The notes under the pieces: generated by a model | Databases searched by the model: none | What the model saw: only the letters and a program-made list of their open reading frames with translations | Told to the model about the DNA's origin: nothing | Shown here: positions 41,806-52,005 of the stretch, one piece after another | Layout: every line of letters begins with the position of its first letter | How positions within the stretch are numbered: position 1 is the first letter of the stretch | From: Synechococcaceae cyanobacterium SM2_3_1 | Lineage (GTDB): Bacteria > Cyanobacteriota > Cyanobacteriia > Thermostichales > Thermostichaceae | Direction: 5' to 3' | DNA: 64,000 nucleotides | Assembly (NCBI GenBank): GCA_012030715.1 | Contig: JAAUUJ010000003.1 | Location: 1-64,000, forward strand | Program-made: the position numbers and the translations under genes

Positions 41806-41948
41806 GGTGTCCCTTTTTTTGGCAGTAATTAATTCTTTTGATCCAGGTTCTGAACATTTAGCCTACGCCAGCCAGCCACCAGGATCGGAACCGTGGACAG
41901 GCTGAATTCACAGTTTTTTCATCAGTCAGAAATGCAGCAGATTACTGA

Positions 41949-42785
41949 CTATTTTTGCTGAAGAAAGTCCAGCAATATAGGATTGACCTGATCAGCGTGA
42001 GTCCAGTTGATGGCGTGCGGCCCACCAGGGATAATCTCAAGCTGACTGTTTTTAATCAGTTTGGGGAGTCTTGCGGCGGTGGATTCAAGTGGCAAAATGC
42101 GATCGGCATCGCCATGAATGATTAGGGTAGGTATATCAATCCGGAGCAGATCATCGCGGAAATCGGTGAGCCAGGACTGGACACAATCCAAAGTTCCTTT
42201 AGCAGAAGCCCCGGCTGCTACATTCCAGCAGGCTTGAATGGCATAGTTGCTGATGCGTTCGCCCAGCAGCACATCCACATTAAAAAATTCTCTGAAGAAT
42301 TCAGAAAAGTAAGCGGGACGGTCTTTAACGATCGCTTTCATAATACCATCGAAAACCCTCTGGTCAACGCCTTCGGGATTATCAGCAGTCTTCAGCAGGA
42401 AGGGCGGCACTGGAGCCATCAGCACGGCTTTTTGCACCCGCTTTGAGCCATAGTTGCCAAGATAGCGCGTGACTTCGCCGGTTCCCATAGAGAACCCAAC
42501 CAGCACAGCATCATGTAAGTCAAGTTTGGTCATCAGCATATTCAAATCGGCTGCAAAGGTATCGTAGTCATAGCCCAGCGAGGGTTGGCTAGACGCACCA
42601 AATCCTCGGCGATCGTAGGTAATCACTCGATACCCCGCATTTAGCAGCACCAGGACCTGCTTTTCCCAGGAATGGCCGTTGAGGGGAAATCCATGAATGA
42701 GAACAATGGGTTGACCGGCCCCAAGATCTTCGTAATGGATATCAATGGCTGCAGAATTTTCTTGACCAACAGTCACATAAGGCAT
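41949..42785 (-). CDS. Alpha/beta hydrolase (non-haem chloroperoxidase/esterase-like)
   Basis: IVLIHGFPLNGHSWEKQ, ITYDRRGFGASSQP, LVGFSMGTGEVTRYLG, GGPHAINWTHADQVN. Confidence 0.92.
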   Translation of the reverse strand: MPYVTVGQENSAAIDIHYEDLGAGQPIVLIHGFPLNGHSWEKQVLVLLNAGYRVITYDRRGFGASSQPSLGYDYDTFAADLNMLMTKLDLHDAVLVGFSMGTGEVTRYLGNYGSKRVQKAVLMAPVPPFLLKTADNPEGVDQRVFDGIMKAIVKDRPAYFSEFFREFFNVDVLLGERISNYAIQACWNVAAGASAKGTLDCVQSWLTDFRDDLLRIDIPTLIIHGDADRILPLESTAARLPKLIKNSQLEIIPGGPHAINWTHADQVNPILLDFLQQK

Positions 42786-42834
42786 ATTGACCTCCTAATG
42801 AACATCACAAAATGTTCTTATCTGATTTAACCGA

Positions 42835-42893
42835 AGTATAGTGAGTTCTAGTGCTCGGTTTCTTTCAGATTCTTAGGGTGAATTATCAGATTC
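42835..42893 (-). promoter_or_regulatory. AraC-type operator/promoter module A (upstream of the hydrolase)
   Basis: TCAGATTC at 42865 and 42886 (21 bp apart); -10-like TATACT (minus strand) at 42835-42840. Confidence 0.7.
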
Positions 42894-42901
42894 TTAAGGT
42901 G

Positions 42902-43810
42902 TTAGCGAACCTGTTTCGGTGTTACTCCAGTGAGTCGCTTAAACTGTTGCGTCAGATGGCTTTGACTGGAGAAGCCGACTTGTAGAGCAATGTCGGCGAT
43001 CGCCAAATCTGTTCCCTTCAACATTACTTCTGCCCGTTCCACTCGCTGCTTAATCACATACTGATGCGGCGAAATCCCTATTACTTTCTTAAACAAGCTT
43101 GCAAAGTAAGTCGGGCTGATATTAACGACGCTTGCCAGTTCAGCCAGGGATAAGTCTCGATTTAGGTAGGTGTGAATATAATCGATCGCCTGCTGCAACT
43201 GGGCATGAGTTAAGCGGTTGTTTGGTGATGTAATCGGTTTCGCTAGGGTCGAATAGCGTCGTAGTAAATGAATCACTAAAGCCTGAGTGAGTGATTGGAT
43301 ATATAACTGCCCCATCATCCCGCCCGATTTCAACTCAGCAAACATTAGCATGCCAATCTGATGAAGTTGCAAATCTTGCTGCCCAAAACAAGGCACGAGT
43401 TCAAATTCTTTTGAATCAGCTTCAGAGATTTCAGCAACTTGTTGAATCAATTCCGGTTTTAAGCAAATGTGTAATGGGGCACAAATGACATCACTCATAT
43501 CTGGTGCTTGACACCAATAGCTCGGTTGTCCAGCTGGAACCAAAAGACTGTCCCCTTGGTGGAGGGTTGATTCATGCAAGTGATCATCGCGTTTTTGAAC
43601 TAAAGGGGCAGGATCTCCCGTGTGAAAGTAGAGCCAGTGATCGGATAAAGCAGGGAGTTCCATTTCAAACGCTGAAGCAGGGCTTTGACACTGCTCCACC
43701 AAAATGCCATTCCAGTTCATTTGGCGACTGGAGAACACCAGCGTTTTATTCCACTGGTGGCTGAGTTCGAGCGAGTTGAGCTGGTTGCTGGCCATAGAGC
43801 ATGCTCTCAC
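42902..43810 (-). CDS. AraC-family transcriptional regulator
   Basis: C-terminal double HTH: LAELASVVNISPTYFASLFKKVIGISPHQYVIKQRVERAEVMLKGTDLAIADIALQVGFSSQSHLTQQFKRLTGVTPKQVR. Confidence 0.95.
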   Translation of the reverse strand: MRACSMASNQLNSLELSHQWNKTLVFSSRQMNWNGILVEQCQSPASAFEMELPALSDHWLYFHTGDPAPLVQKRDDHLHESTLHQGDSLLVPAGQPSYWCQAPDMSDVICAPLHICLKPELIQQVAEISEADSKEFELVPCFGQQDLQLHQIGMLMFAELKSGGMMGQLYIQSLTQALVIHLLRRYSTLAKPITSPNNRLTHAQLQQAIDYIHTYLNRDLSLAELASVVNISPTYFASLFKKVIGISPHQYVIKQRVERAEVMLKGTDLAIADIALQVGFSSQSHLTQQFKRLTGVTPKQVR

Positions 43811-44275
43811 CGTTTTGTTGTAGTCACAAAAATTAAAATTTTTCTAAATTAACTATGGCACAAAAAAGCGTTTTGTCAGTCAGGAAGCCAAGATAACAAC
43901 AAAAATGTTAGGCCATATAACAGTTTTCATAATTATGAGATATGTTCACAACCCTGAAAAGCCCGTGATCTCAGGGTTCTGGCTGATTCCATAATTATGA
44001 ATCTTGCTATAAGCTCGCGATCAATACTTCTCTCCTTAGACATATTATTTCAACTCAGTCAGGAGCCGATCATTTAGCAAGATTGTTCCCGTCTATTACC
44101 TCTACGCTATCAATTTTATCAGCTTGTACTTGTAAATGAGACTTCTAGCGACGTCCGCATCGCCCGAAAGCTAATGCACACCTTAGATACAATTTTCTTG
44201 CGCCTCCCCTGGGATAGCTTTATTGTTCTCTGACATCTGAATCTCTCCTGTGCATACCCGATGAAATACTTGGTT

Positions 44276-44745
44276 CTACCGAGGTTGATGACGCAACAGC
44301 CATTGCAGGCAAATTCCGGTAACGATGCCGTAGCCTAGCCAACCTGATCCATAGCTCAATACTGTCAGGAATGGTGCTGGTAGTAGCCCCGACTGCAAAA
44401 TATAAGCGATAGTTGAACTGTTTGCTCCTGCTAGTGCACCTCCTAGAGCGCTGACCAAAATCCACCAATGCGCTTTACGGACAAATTGTCTTAAAATTGG
44501 GAATTGAGCTGCGCCAAAAATGGCCATTACAATCGGCAGCCCGACCAAAGACATCCAAAAAACTGACCATGCGCCCAGCGTACTTAGGAATTGAATAAAT
44601 TAAAAAAACGGCTCAAGGGTTACGTCAGAACTCAGCAGCAATAGCCCAATAGTCCATCCCAGTGTGCTAACCACTATCCACCAAAAGGCTTTAGGAATGT
44701 ACTGGCGCAAAACGAGCCATTGGGCTGCGTCTAGCCAAACATTGT
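44276..44745 (-). pseudogene. Remnant of a membrane protein with two related W-rich repeats; broken at a T8 run, start missing
   Basis: Reverse strand: QWLVLRQYIPKAFWWIVVSTLGWTIG...EPFF* / ...QFPILRQFVRKAHWWILVSALGGALAG...LQWLLRHQPR*. Confidence 0.6.
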
Positions 44746-45594
44746 TGCGTAGTCACAGGCGAATGTCTTAAAACTGCGCGGCTCTTTACCAATTGCGTCC
44801 TGTATATCAGAAGAAACCACTGCTGCCTCATTGCGTCGGTAGTGTGCGTAATCCTCAATCAGCCCGTCTGCTTGCCAAGGTGGTATCCCAATGTTGAGCA
44901 GTTGATCGCGCATTACTTCAAATGGAATATCGACAAATGCAATCTGACGATTGAGCGCAGCCGAGAGATATTCTGCCATCTCACCATGAGTCAATGCCTG
45001 GGGTCCGGTGAGGTCATAAATCTTTCCCTCATGCCCTGTTTCTGTTAGAGCAACTACTGCAACTTCTGCAATATCACGCACGTCTACCACGCTGACCTTT
45101 GCATCACCGATCGCCGCATAAAAGGCGTTTTGGCTCGTGATTGTCGATTTAAAGTTTAATAAGCCCTGCATAAAGAGGTTGGGACGCAGAAACGTGTACG
45201 CCATTCCTGATGCTTGAATGGCCGCTTCGACTGCGGCATGGTAATGCAAAAAGCGCACGGGCGAATGGGCATCGGCTGCAAATTGCGATAGTTTGACGAT
45301 ATGCTTGACACCACTCTGACGGGCCGCATCAACAAACGCGAGTTGTTGGGCTTCTGCGCGTTCTGTAGAGTTCGTTAAGAGAAAAGCACTGTCTACCTCA
45401 GTCAGCGCCTCCAACAGCGTCTCAGGGCGATCGAAGTTCCCCTCCACCACTTCAACATTTGGGAATGCAATCTTCTTTATTCGATTATGGTTACGAACCA
45501 TGGCGCGGACTTGCAGGTTCTGTGCTGCAAGTCGCTTGACAATCTCTGTACCGTTGCTCCCAGTTGCACCAGTCACTAAAATCTTCCGGTTCAT
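44731..45594 (-). CDS. NmrA/SDR-type NAD(P)-binding oxidoreductase
   Basis: MNRKILVTGATGSNGTEIVKRLAAQNLQVRAMVRN...LTGPQALTHGEMAEYLSAALNR. Confidence 0.9.
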   Translation of the reverse strand: MNRKILVTGATGSNGTEIVKRLAAQNLQVRAMVRNHNRIKKIAFPNVEVVEGNFDRPETLLEALTEVDSAFLLTNSTERAEAQQLAFVDAARQSGVKHIVKLSQFAADAHSPVRFLHYHAAVEAAIQASGMAYTFLRPNLFMQGLLNFKSTITSQNAFYAAIGDAKVSVVDVRDIAEVAVVALTETGHEGKIYDLTGPQALTHGEMAEYLSAALNRQIAFVDIPFEVMRDQLLNIGIPPWQADGLIEDYAHYRRNEAAVVSSDIQDAIGKEPRSFKTFACDYATMFG

Positions 45595-45707
45595 TGGAAA
45601 CCTCCTGATAGGGTTTTGTAGTAAGCTTTGACCAAAAAGGCGATGCCTCAAGGACTCGAATTAACGTTTCGTGTAGGCATATTGCTCGGCATCATCCGAT
45701 TTAGGCC

Positions 45708-46079
45708 CTAATGTTCAGAATTCACTTGCCTTATAATCACAATGTTTTCAGCAAACAGTAAAACACCTATTAGCCATGGAAGCGTCTGTAAAATGGCTTC
45801 CATTGCCCAGTTCTGACTCTGAACCTGCCAGATCATCCAAATAATCGTGACTCCAATCACCAACGAGGATAGGATGATCGATGAATTGCGGCGGCGATAG
45901 AAGCGGATTGTCCTCTCCCGCCAAAATGGATTGAAAATACAAGCGATGTAGGATACTCCTGCATTGATCAACAAGCTGGTTTGAAGACCTGAAGGCAGGT
46001 TTGGGTATCCAAATGCGATCGCCGTCAGACAGACTCCCAGCGCCAGATACAGGAAAGTAAACAAGGTAGATCTTTTCAT
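45708..46079 (-). CDS. Small membrane protein
   Basis: MKRSTLFTFLYLALGVCLTAIAFG..., four hydrophobic segments. Confidence 0.6.
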   Translation of the reverse strand: MKRSTLFTFLYLALGVCLTAIAFGYPNLPSGLQTSLLINAGVSYIACIFNPFWRERTIRFYRRRNSSIILSSLVIGVTIIWMIWQVQSQNWAMEAILQTLPWLIGVLLFAENIVIIRQVNSEH

Positions 46080-46099
46080 TATTTCTTCTCCGGTGAAGC

Positions 46100-46399
46100 T
46101 TATTCTCTGTACCAAACACGCACACATTGAAAGCAATTGATTGCAAGACCCTGACTGATCATCACTGGGTAGAAAGCATTACTGGTCGTCACTCCGTAGC
46201 CACCATCACCTGTGCCTTCAATCCGATCGGGTAAAACAACAGTTTCAACATTGATTATCTGTATCGTTGTACTTGCAATCCACTGATTTGCAGCACTCAC
46301 AACCTCCGAGAAGGATTCATACTCGGAAGGTCCACCGAAGGGGCCTCGTTCAGTAATCCGAGGCGCAAAATCTTTGTGCTTAATCATTTGATTCACCAC
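46100..46399 (-). CDS. Hypothetical protein (99 aa)
   Basis: Clean ORF; FSEVVSAANQWIASTTIQIINVETVVLPD. Confidence 0.5.
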   Translation of the reverse strand: MVNQMIKHKDFAPRITERGPFGGPSEYESFSEVVSAANQWIASTTIQIINVETVVLPDRIEGTGDGGYGVTTSNAFYPVMISQGLAINCFQCVRVWYRE

Positions 46400-46459
46400 C
46401 TTAAAACTGTAGATTTGCCAATTGCTTCAAGAAACCATCATGTTTTGGTCTGCTTAGCG

Positions 46460-47139
46460 CTATAGCAACCATTGGGTCAGCGGATAAACCAGGTAGCGGA
46501 GCGAGAACGCCTCCCAGATCGCACCGACGATGAACAGTGGGAGCGTGGACAGGCTCAGCCAACCGAGCTGTTGCAGCCCACGGACGTAACCCTGACGATG
46601 GTTTTGGGCACCGATGGTTGCGGGGCGAACCCAAGACCGACCCAGGATGTATGCGCCAAACATCAGGAGGGCGTAAGCTTGGAATTCGATGAGTATTGTC
46701 AGCGAGTGCGGGATCAGTGCCACCGCCATAATCTTGGTAGTCGGAACCATAACTAAACCGAGTGTGAACGTCTTATACGCAAATAGGGCGATGCCAGCGA
46801 AGGGAACGATCAGCGAAGGGAGCACGATCCATAGCGCGCCGGTCGTGAGGTTGACTCCCAGGATAGTCAGCGCGAAAAGCCAGGGGTTATTGAACAGCGA
46901 TCGGACAAGATCCGCCGTTCCGTTGTCTTCCTGGATGGCTACCTGAGTTGCGCCCAGGTTGGGGAAGACCATCGCCGCTACCAACCCAGTGATGACTAAG
47001 CCATAGACATGGCATTGATGATGAGGTAGGCGCGAAAATTGGCGCGAATGATCTGGAAGGGTTTGCGAAGCAAGCGGACGTGTCTTGCTTCATGATTCGG
47101 GTGAATAAGGCGCTTTGTGGCGACCGCTTTGCGTGACAT
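46460..47139 (-). CDS. SpoIIM/DUF95-like stage II sporulation protein M family membrane protein; frame broken near 47005
   Basis: N-part MSRKAVATKRLIHPNHEARHVRLLRKPFQIIRANFRAYLIINAM then YGLVITGLVAAMVFPNLG... in another frame; IPHSLTILIEFQAYALLMFGAYILGRSW. Confidence 0.7.
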
Positions 47140-47263
47140 ATTTTTAGCTCTAATGTTTGGTGATGGATGTAGTGATGATTAAGAGTGAGAACCGCCGCGT
47201 AGAGCAGCACGGTCGATGGTGCAAATCAGGGATTTCTAAATCCTTGGTTTTGACGATGGGCAG

Positions 47264-48922
47264 CTAGAGGACGCAGCGATCGCCATCTACTGGGAGTTCA
47301 AGGTCGATCAGGTAGTCGGCAACGATCGCATTGACGCAGGGGCTAATGCCTTCCAAAGCAACGGTGTGCCGCTCTCCCTCAACGGTGAGCAAAGTACCGC
47401 CGAGCGCCTCAGTCAGACTGGCTCCAGCGCCGTAGGGGGTGGCCGGGTCGCCAGTAATAGAGATGATCAGCGTGTCGGGTAGACCCTCAACGTCCTGAGC
47501 GTAGGGATAGCCCAGGGTCGGCTCACTGGGCCAGAACTCGCAGGCGTCGCAGGTGACACCCTCGACCTCGCGTCCGGTATCGAGGAAAGGTTTCACGTCG
47601 AAGATCTGGCGGCGCAGGTTAGCCTCCTCTTCAGGGGTGCGGCGCTCTTCATCATTGCAGTTGATCGCAAGGTTGACCACGATGAAGTTGGTCCACGTAC
47701 CGTTGGGATCTCTACCGTGGAAATCATCATAGATGGCGAGCAGCTTGTCGCCGCGCCCCTCATTCTTGAGCTGGGCGATGCCATCGATGACCCGCGGCCA
47801 CGCCTCAGCCGTGTAAAGTCCGGCACCTACGCCGCCCGTGGCCTGGAAGAAGTTCAGCGTGCGTCCGTTCCCGGCGGGTACCGGATCATCGATCAAGGGT
47901 TGGAACAGATCTTGGAACACAGCGGTGGCCTGCTCGGGATCGGTGCCCAGCGGGCAGTCTGAGCTCTGGGTACAGAACTCGGCCATCAGCTCGAACGATC
48001 GCTGGAACGCGGTGTGGAGCGATAGGCGGCGTTCCGCGCTGCCCTGCTGGGGGTCGATTACGCCGTCGAAGACCATTGCCCGCACATTCTGCGGAAACAT
48101 CTCAGCATAGACCGCGCCGAGTCGGGTCCTGTAGCTCTGCCCAGCAAAGGTCAACTTTTCGTCCCCAAGGGCGGCGCGAAGTACGTCCATGTCCCGGGCT
48201 ACGTTGCGGGTGCCGACAGCAGCGAGGACATCCTCACCCCCTGATCTCTCAGCGCACTTCTCCATCAACTCGCGGGTGTCGTCGGCACTCCACTCTCCTG
48301 ACGTTCCCAACAGCGTCGCCTGGTTCTCGCCTCGGTCGTTCTCTTCGTCGGTGAAGCAGTTGATGGCCAAGGTCGAGGCCCCCACACCTCGAGGGTCGAA
48401 GCCGACCCAATCGAAGCGTTGCAGCAGTGGACCGTCTTTTTGACCCGTCAACGCCGAAAGGACAGCAACCTGCATTCCCGAGCCGCCGGGCCCTCCTGGG
48501 TTGATGACCAGCGAGCCGATCCGCTGGCTCGGCTCAACTTGTGCGGGCAGGAGTAAGACCGCGATTTGCATGGTCTCACCCTCAGGGGCGTCGTAATCTA
48601 GCAGCACCTCCAGGCGACCACATTCAAACGGATCAACGTACAGTTGTGCTTCGATCGCAGTGGTTGCAAATCCTTCGCACGAGCCGAAGGTCAGCTCCTG
48701 GTTGTAGAACTGCTCCAGTGCCGCCGCTGGCCCCTGGGCTGACTGTGTCAATGCGGCAGGTGCCCCAGCGAGGACAAGCAACATCACTGCTGTGCCTGTG
48801 AATAAGCGCTTGACGTAGGTTTTGGGAACGCGCATCATTCTCCTCCTCGTGGAAGCGGTTGGTATTGAGTTGTGCGTGAGTCGGCTACGATTTCGTGGGT
48901 TGTTAGAAGAAACTTGAGACAT
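47264..48922 (-). CDS. Secreted alpha/beta hydrolase with TAP-like C-terminal domain (tripeptidyl aminopeptidase type)
   Basis: IGSLVINPGGPGGSGMQ, DWVGFDPRGVGAS, LTFAGQSYRTRLGAVYAEMFP, GDPATPYGAGASL, GERHTVAL. Confidence 0.88.
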   Translation of the reverse strand: MSQVSSNNPRNRSRLTHNSIPTASTRRRMMRVPKTYVKRLFTGTAVMLLVLAGAPAALTQSAQGPAAALEQFYNQELTFGSCEGFATTAIEAQLYVDPFECGRLEVLLDYDAPEGETMQIAVLLLPAQVEPSQRIGSLVINPGGPGGSGMQVAVLSALTGQKDGPLLQRFDWVGFDPRGVGASTLAINCFTDEENDRGENQATLLGTSGEWSADDTRELMEKCAERSGGEDVLAAVGTRNVARDMDVLRAALGDEKLTFAGQSYRTRLGAVYAEMFPQNVRAMVFDGVIDPQQGSAERRLSLHTAFQRSFELMAEFCTQSSDCPLGTDPEQATAVFQDLFQPLIDDPVPAGNGRTLNFFQATGGVGAGLYTAEAWPRVIDGIAQLKNEGRGDKLLAIYDDFHGRDPNGTWTNFIVVNLAINCNDEERRTPEEEANLRRQIFDVKPFLDTGREVEGVTCDACEFWPSEPTLGYPYAQDVEGLPDTLIISITGDPATPYGAGASLTEALGGTLLTVEGERHTVALEGISPCVNAIVADYLIDLELPVDGDRCVL

Positions 48923-49001
48923 GGTGTTTAACGCTTTAACTGCGGCGAAGATTCGAGATCACCCAACCCCTGTTCGTGCACGGCGGGCTTGAGGAAATGC
49001 C

Positions 49002-49841
49002 TCAGCCGATGAGGGCCAGCACGGCATGAACTGTCAGGTGGGCGATCATTGCGGTCTCTAGCCCGTAGCGCCAGAACAAATACCCCGCAACCCCTGCAAA
49101 CAAAGAATTTTGGATCAGCAAGAACCCCACTAGGGCTGGGGTTAACGGCAGTCCTAGGGCAATCGCATAGGGCAAGTGAGCCATAGCAAACACCAGGGAG
49201 GAGACGGCAATGGCGACTACCACCCATCGGACCTGGGGTTTACCCTGGCGCTGCTGCCCAAATCGCCAGCCTAGCCAGAGCAGCAGCGTCATCAGTCCCC
49301 AGCGGATCAGAATTTCTTCGGTGATACCGCCGTATAGAAATCGCACTAGCAGCGGCGTGGGCTCAGCCGTCTCATAGGCTGGTGGTAGCAACGGGCGAGA
49401 CAGCAAGGTAATGGCCGTCAGTAATCCGCCGCTGATCCACCCACCCACCACACTGGGCAACAGTTGATGAACCATGGCTTGCCGCCACGATCGCCCAGCG
49501 ACCAGCGCCTCTGCCCCCGGTGCCGTTAGCCCTAGCCGGTGAGCCAAGAGCACGCCTGTCAGCACCGCTACCGACACCAAGACCGTGGGCTGCACCAGCA
49601 TCAGTAGTCTGACCACAGCGGCAGGTGGGGCACCCTCTGGGAGCAAGGGCAAAGGCACCAACACCAGGGTCATCACCCCAGCCATGCCTGCCAACCACAA
49701 CAGCCCAAACAGTCGCAGCCTATAGTTTTTATGCTTAACCATGGCTTTATCCTCAACTTCTTCTAAAATCGGTTTGTACAGGTCAATGACGCGGTCGAGC
49801 GTGCCGAGTGGATAGAAAGTACTGACCTGTGGTGTTATCAA
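49002..49841 (-). CDS. CPBP-family intramembrane metalloprotease
   Basis: GGITEEILIRWGLMTLLLW (EExxxR) and multi-TM, FLIQNSLFAGVAGYLFWRYGLETAMIAH. Confidence 0.78.
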   Translation of the reverse strand: MITPQVSTFYPLGTLDRVIDLYKPILEEVEDKAMVKHKNYRLRLFGLLWLAGMAGVMTLVLVPLPLLPEGAPPAAVVRLLMLVQPTVLVSVAVLTGVLLAHRLGLTAPGAEALVAGRSWRQAMVHQLLPSVVGGWISGGLLTAITLLSRPLLPPAYETAEPTPLLVRFLYGGITEEILIRWGLMTLLLWLGWRFGQQRQGKPQVRWVVVAIAVSSLVFAMAHLPYAIALGLPLTPALVGFLLIQNSLFAGVAGYLFWRYGLETAMIAHLTVHAVLALIG

Positions 49842-49938
49842 GCATTCGCGAACTTATGGTTATAGGGTGTAGGTTGTCCCTTCAGTGATGAAGTCCTTTC
49901 TTTGGTACATTTGCTGATGTTTTTAGGGCCTGACGAGA

Positions 49939-50976
49939 TCACCGACGACCCTTTCGATGCCTTTGGAAAACGGGATCGGATGCCTCGTCGCGTTTGAACA
50001 CCTTGTAGGCGATCGCCAGAAACACGGGTACGACAACCAGCATTGATAGAGCCGTGTAGGTCGCGTGGAACTTGCTGACTGTGAATAGAGTCGGCGCGGT
50101 CACGGCGCTTCCGGCTACGCCCATCAAGAGATTGCCGCCGATGTTGTTCGCGAAGTGTGCGCCGATGGCGAGTTCGGTGGTTCCGTCAATCAACGAAACC
50201 ACGGTCCACACTAGCCCCGGAACGAGGAAGTAGTTGATGAAAACCGTGAGCCAACCGCCAGCGCTCGCCTCCGGGTTGAGCAGGTGCGTCAGGGCGAAGA
50301 TCACAGCTGGCACCAGCGCCAGAAAGACGCGGTTAGACCAAACAATACTCGCGCCCTGCACAATGTATCCGCGAAAGAAAAACTCTTCTGTGGTGGTCTG
50401 GATCGCAACGAAAATCAGCGCGATCGGCACGAAGAGCGCGAACGTTGTGAGGTCAAAGTTAAAAGAGAAGGTGTCGGGATAGAAGAAGTACTGTCCCAAC
50501 CCAGCGATCAGCGCGATCGGCACGAACCACGCCACAAACCCATGACCGACACGCCGCCAGCTAATCTTTTCCCGCGCTGTGACCAGCGTCCGGGGATGGC
50601 GCTGGTGAATGAGGGTGATGGCGATCAGGATTCCCGCGAGGAAGAACAGAAAACTCGCCCTGAACGCAACGAAGCCCCCCACGAGGCCGAGCGCAGCGTA
50701 ATCCAGCCGACTGAACGCCGCAAGCGCCTCCTGACCGCCGAGCAGGAACGCGACGCGGGGGGTGGCGATGCCGTTGACGACCAGCCCCACAAAGAAGATG
50801 ACGACTAATCCCAGAACATACCGCCACCACCGATACTTACCCCACCCGGCAGCCTCCACGTAGGTAACTTTTTTCGCTTCTGCGATGAATCCCTTTGTTC
50901 TTTCGGTATTTTGCATCTTCATCTCCGTTCCCTTTATGGGTAAATTCTGTAGTGCTTGGATCGGGTTGCTCATCAC
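49939..50976 (-). CDS. CPBP-family intramembrane metalloprotease
   Basis: TTEEFFFRGYIVQGASI, FALTHLLNPEASAGGW, GAHFANNIGGNLL. Confidence 0.85.
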   Translation of the reverse strand: MMSNPIQALQNLPIKGTEMKMQNTERTKGFIAEAKKVTYVEAAGWGKYRWWRYVLGLVVIFFVGLVVNGIATPRVAFLLGGQEALAAFSRLDYAALGLVGGFVAFRASFLFFLAGILIAITLIHQRHPRTLVTAREKISWRRVGHGFVAWFVPIALIAGLGQYFFYPDTFSFNFDLTTFALFVPIALIFVAIQTTTEEFFFRGYIVQGASIVWSNRVFLALVPAVIFALTHLLNPEASAGGWLTVFINYFLVPGLVWTVVSLIDGTTELAIGAHFANNIGGNLLMGVAGSAVTAPTLFTVSKFHATYTALSMLVVVPVFLAIAYKVFKRDEASDPVFQRHRKGRR

Positions 50977-51161
50977 AGTTGTCGATAGTTTCAGGATTTA
51001 ACGGTGACTTCGATTGATCTGGTGGTACCAAATCCGGCATCGTTGGACATGCGCTTTCCCTTAGTCGAACCACCATCCGAGTGTTGACAGCCAATATCAA
51101 CGGAGTTGTTGTGCTGTGTTTATTACTTTTGGTGCAGATTGTCTTTGTCTTAGCTCACTTG

Positions 51162-51220
51162 GGTGTAGTGCGTTCCAATGCTCGACTTCTTTCAGATTCT
51201 TACGGTGATTTATTAGATTC
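51162..51220 (-). promoter_or_regulatory. AraC-type operator/promoter module B
   Basis: TCAGATTC at 51192 and TTAGATTC at 51213 (21 bp); -10-like TACACC at 51162-51167. Confidence 0.6.
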
Positions 51221-51250
51221 TTCTGGGGCTAGCGATCTGATGGGAGTCGC

Positions 51251-51360
51251 GCCCCTAACAAAACCCGTAAACCCTGACGAGCCAGCAATCTAGCAGTTGC
51301 TTTACCAATACCGCTACTGGTTCCAGTAATCGCAATAACTTTGTTTTGACCTACGGAAGA
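51251..51360 (-). pseudogene. N-terminal fragment of an SDR dehydrogenase
   Basis: Reverse strand reads QNKVIAITGTSSGIGKATARLLARQGLRVLLGAR...; no continuation, abuts module B. Confidence 0.75.
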
Positions 51361-51405
51361 ATACCGTCTTTTTGTAATTGCTTCTGGAGCGTTTTCGGCA
51401 GGCTT

Positions 51406-51813
51406 TTATTTAATATTGCAATGCCTCGGAGAACTACCCTCATAGCGCCAGGACTGAATTTCACTAGAGCGATCGAACTCGACATCAATCTCACAGAAAT
51501 CACGATCGACAATCGTGTTGCCTCCGCTAATTATCGTAGTTGTCTCGCCTCGATCGTTCTGAAACTCATTCACAGAGGTTGGCTGATTAAACTCCCGTTC
51601 TCGATCCGTTCTGTAGGAATAGATTGTGTTTCCATTGGGTAACGTAAGCGTTGTCGTGGGTGTACCATATCTGCGAACAAACTCATTGATATTCCGACCA
51701 ATCCAACTGTTCATTGTGCTATCCAATTGTTCTTTCGCTTGTTGATCGTCGCACCCGAACAAGCTCACGCTTGCTAAAATTAGCAGTATCGAAATCCAAG
51801 TCTTCATCTTCAT
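51406..51813 (-). CDS. Putative lipoprotein
   Basis: MKMKTWISILLILASVSLFGCDDQ lipobox (LFGC); YRTDREREF. Confidence 0.65.
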   Translation of the reverse strand: MKMKTWISILLILASVSLFGCDDQQAKEQLDSTMNSWIGRNINEFVRRYGTPTTTLTLPNGNTIYSYRTDREREFNQPTSVNEFQNDRGETTTIISGGNTIVDRDFCEIDVEFDRSSEIQSWRYEGSSPRHCNIK

Positions 51814-51939
51814 TCCTCAGTGTTGAAAGGTTTTCATATGCGATCGTTCATTTCAGTCGCAGTAAACCTAGGTCAAAGAACTCAATCGATTAATCGTGCA
51901 GTCGTTTGAAAGGAGAGTCAATCGTGTTGTGCTATCTGA

Positions 51940-51998
51940 AGTGTACTGAGGATCAATGCTTGACTTCTTTCAGATTCCTGGGGTAAATTGTCAGATTC
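51940..51998 (-). promoter_or_regulatory. AraC-type operator/promoter module C
   Basis: TCAGATTC at 51970 and 51991 (21 bp); -10-like TACACT at 51940-51945. Confidence 0.68.
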
Positions 51999-52005
51999 TT
52001 AAGGT

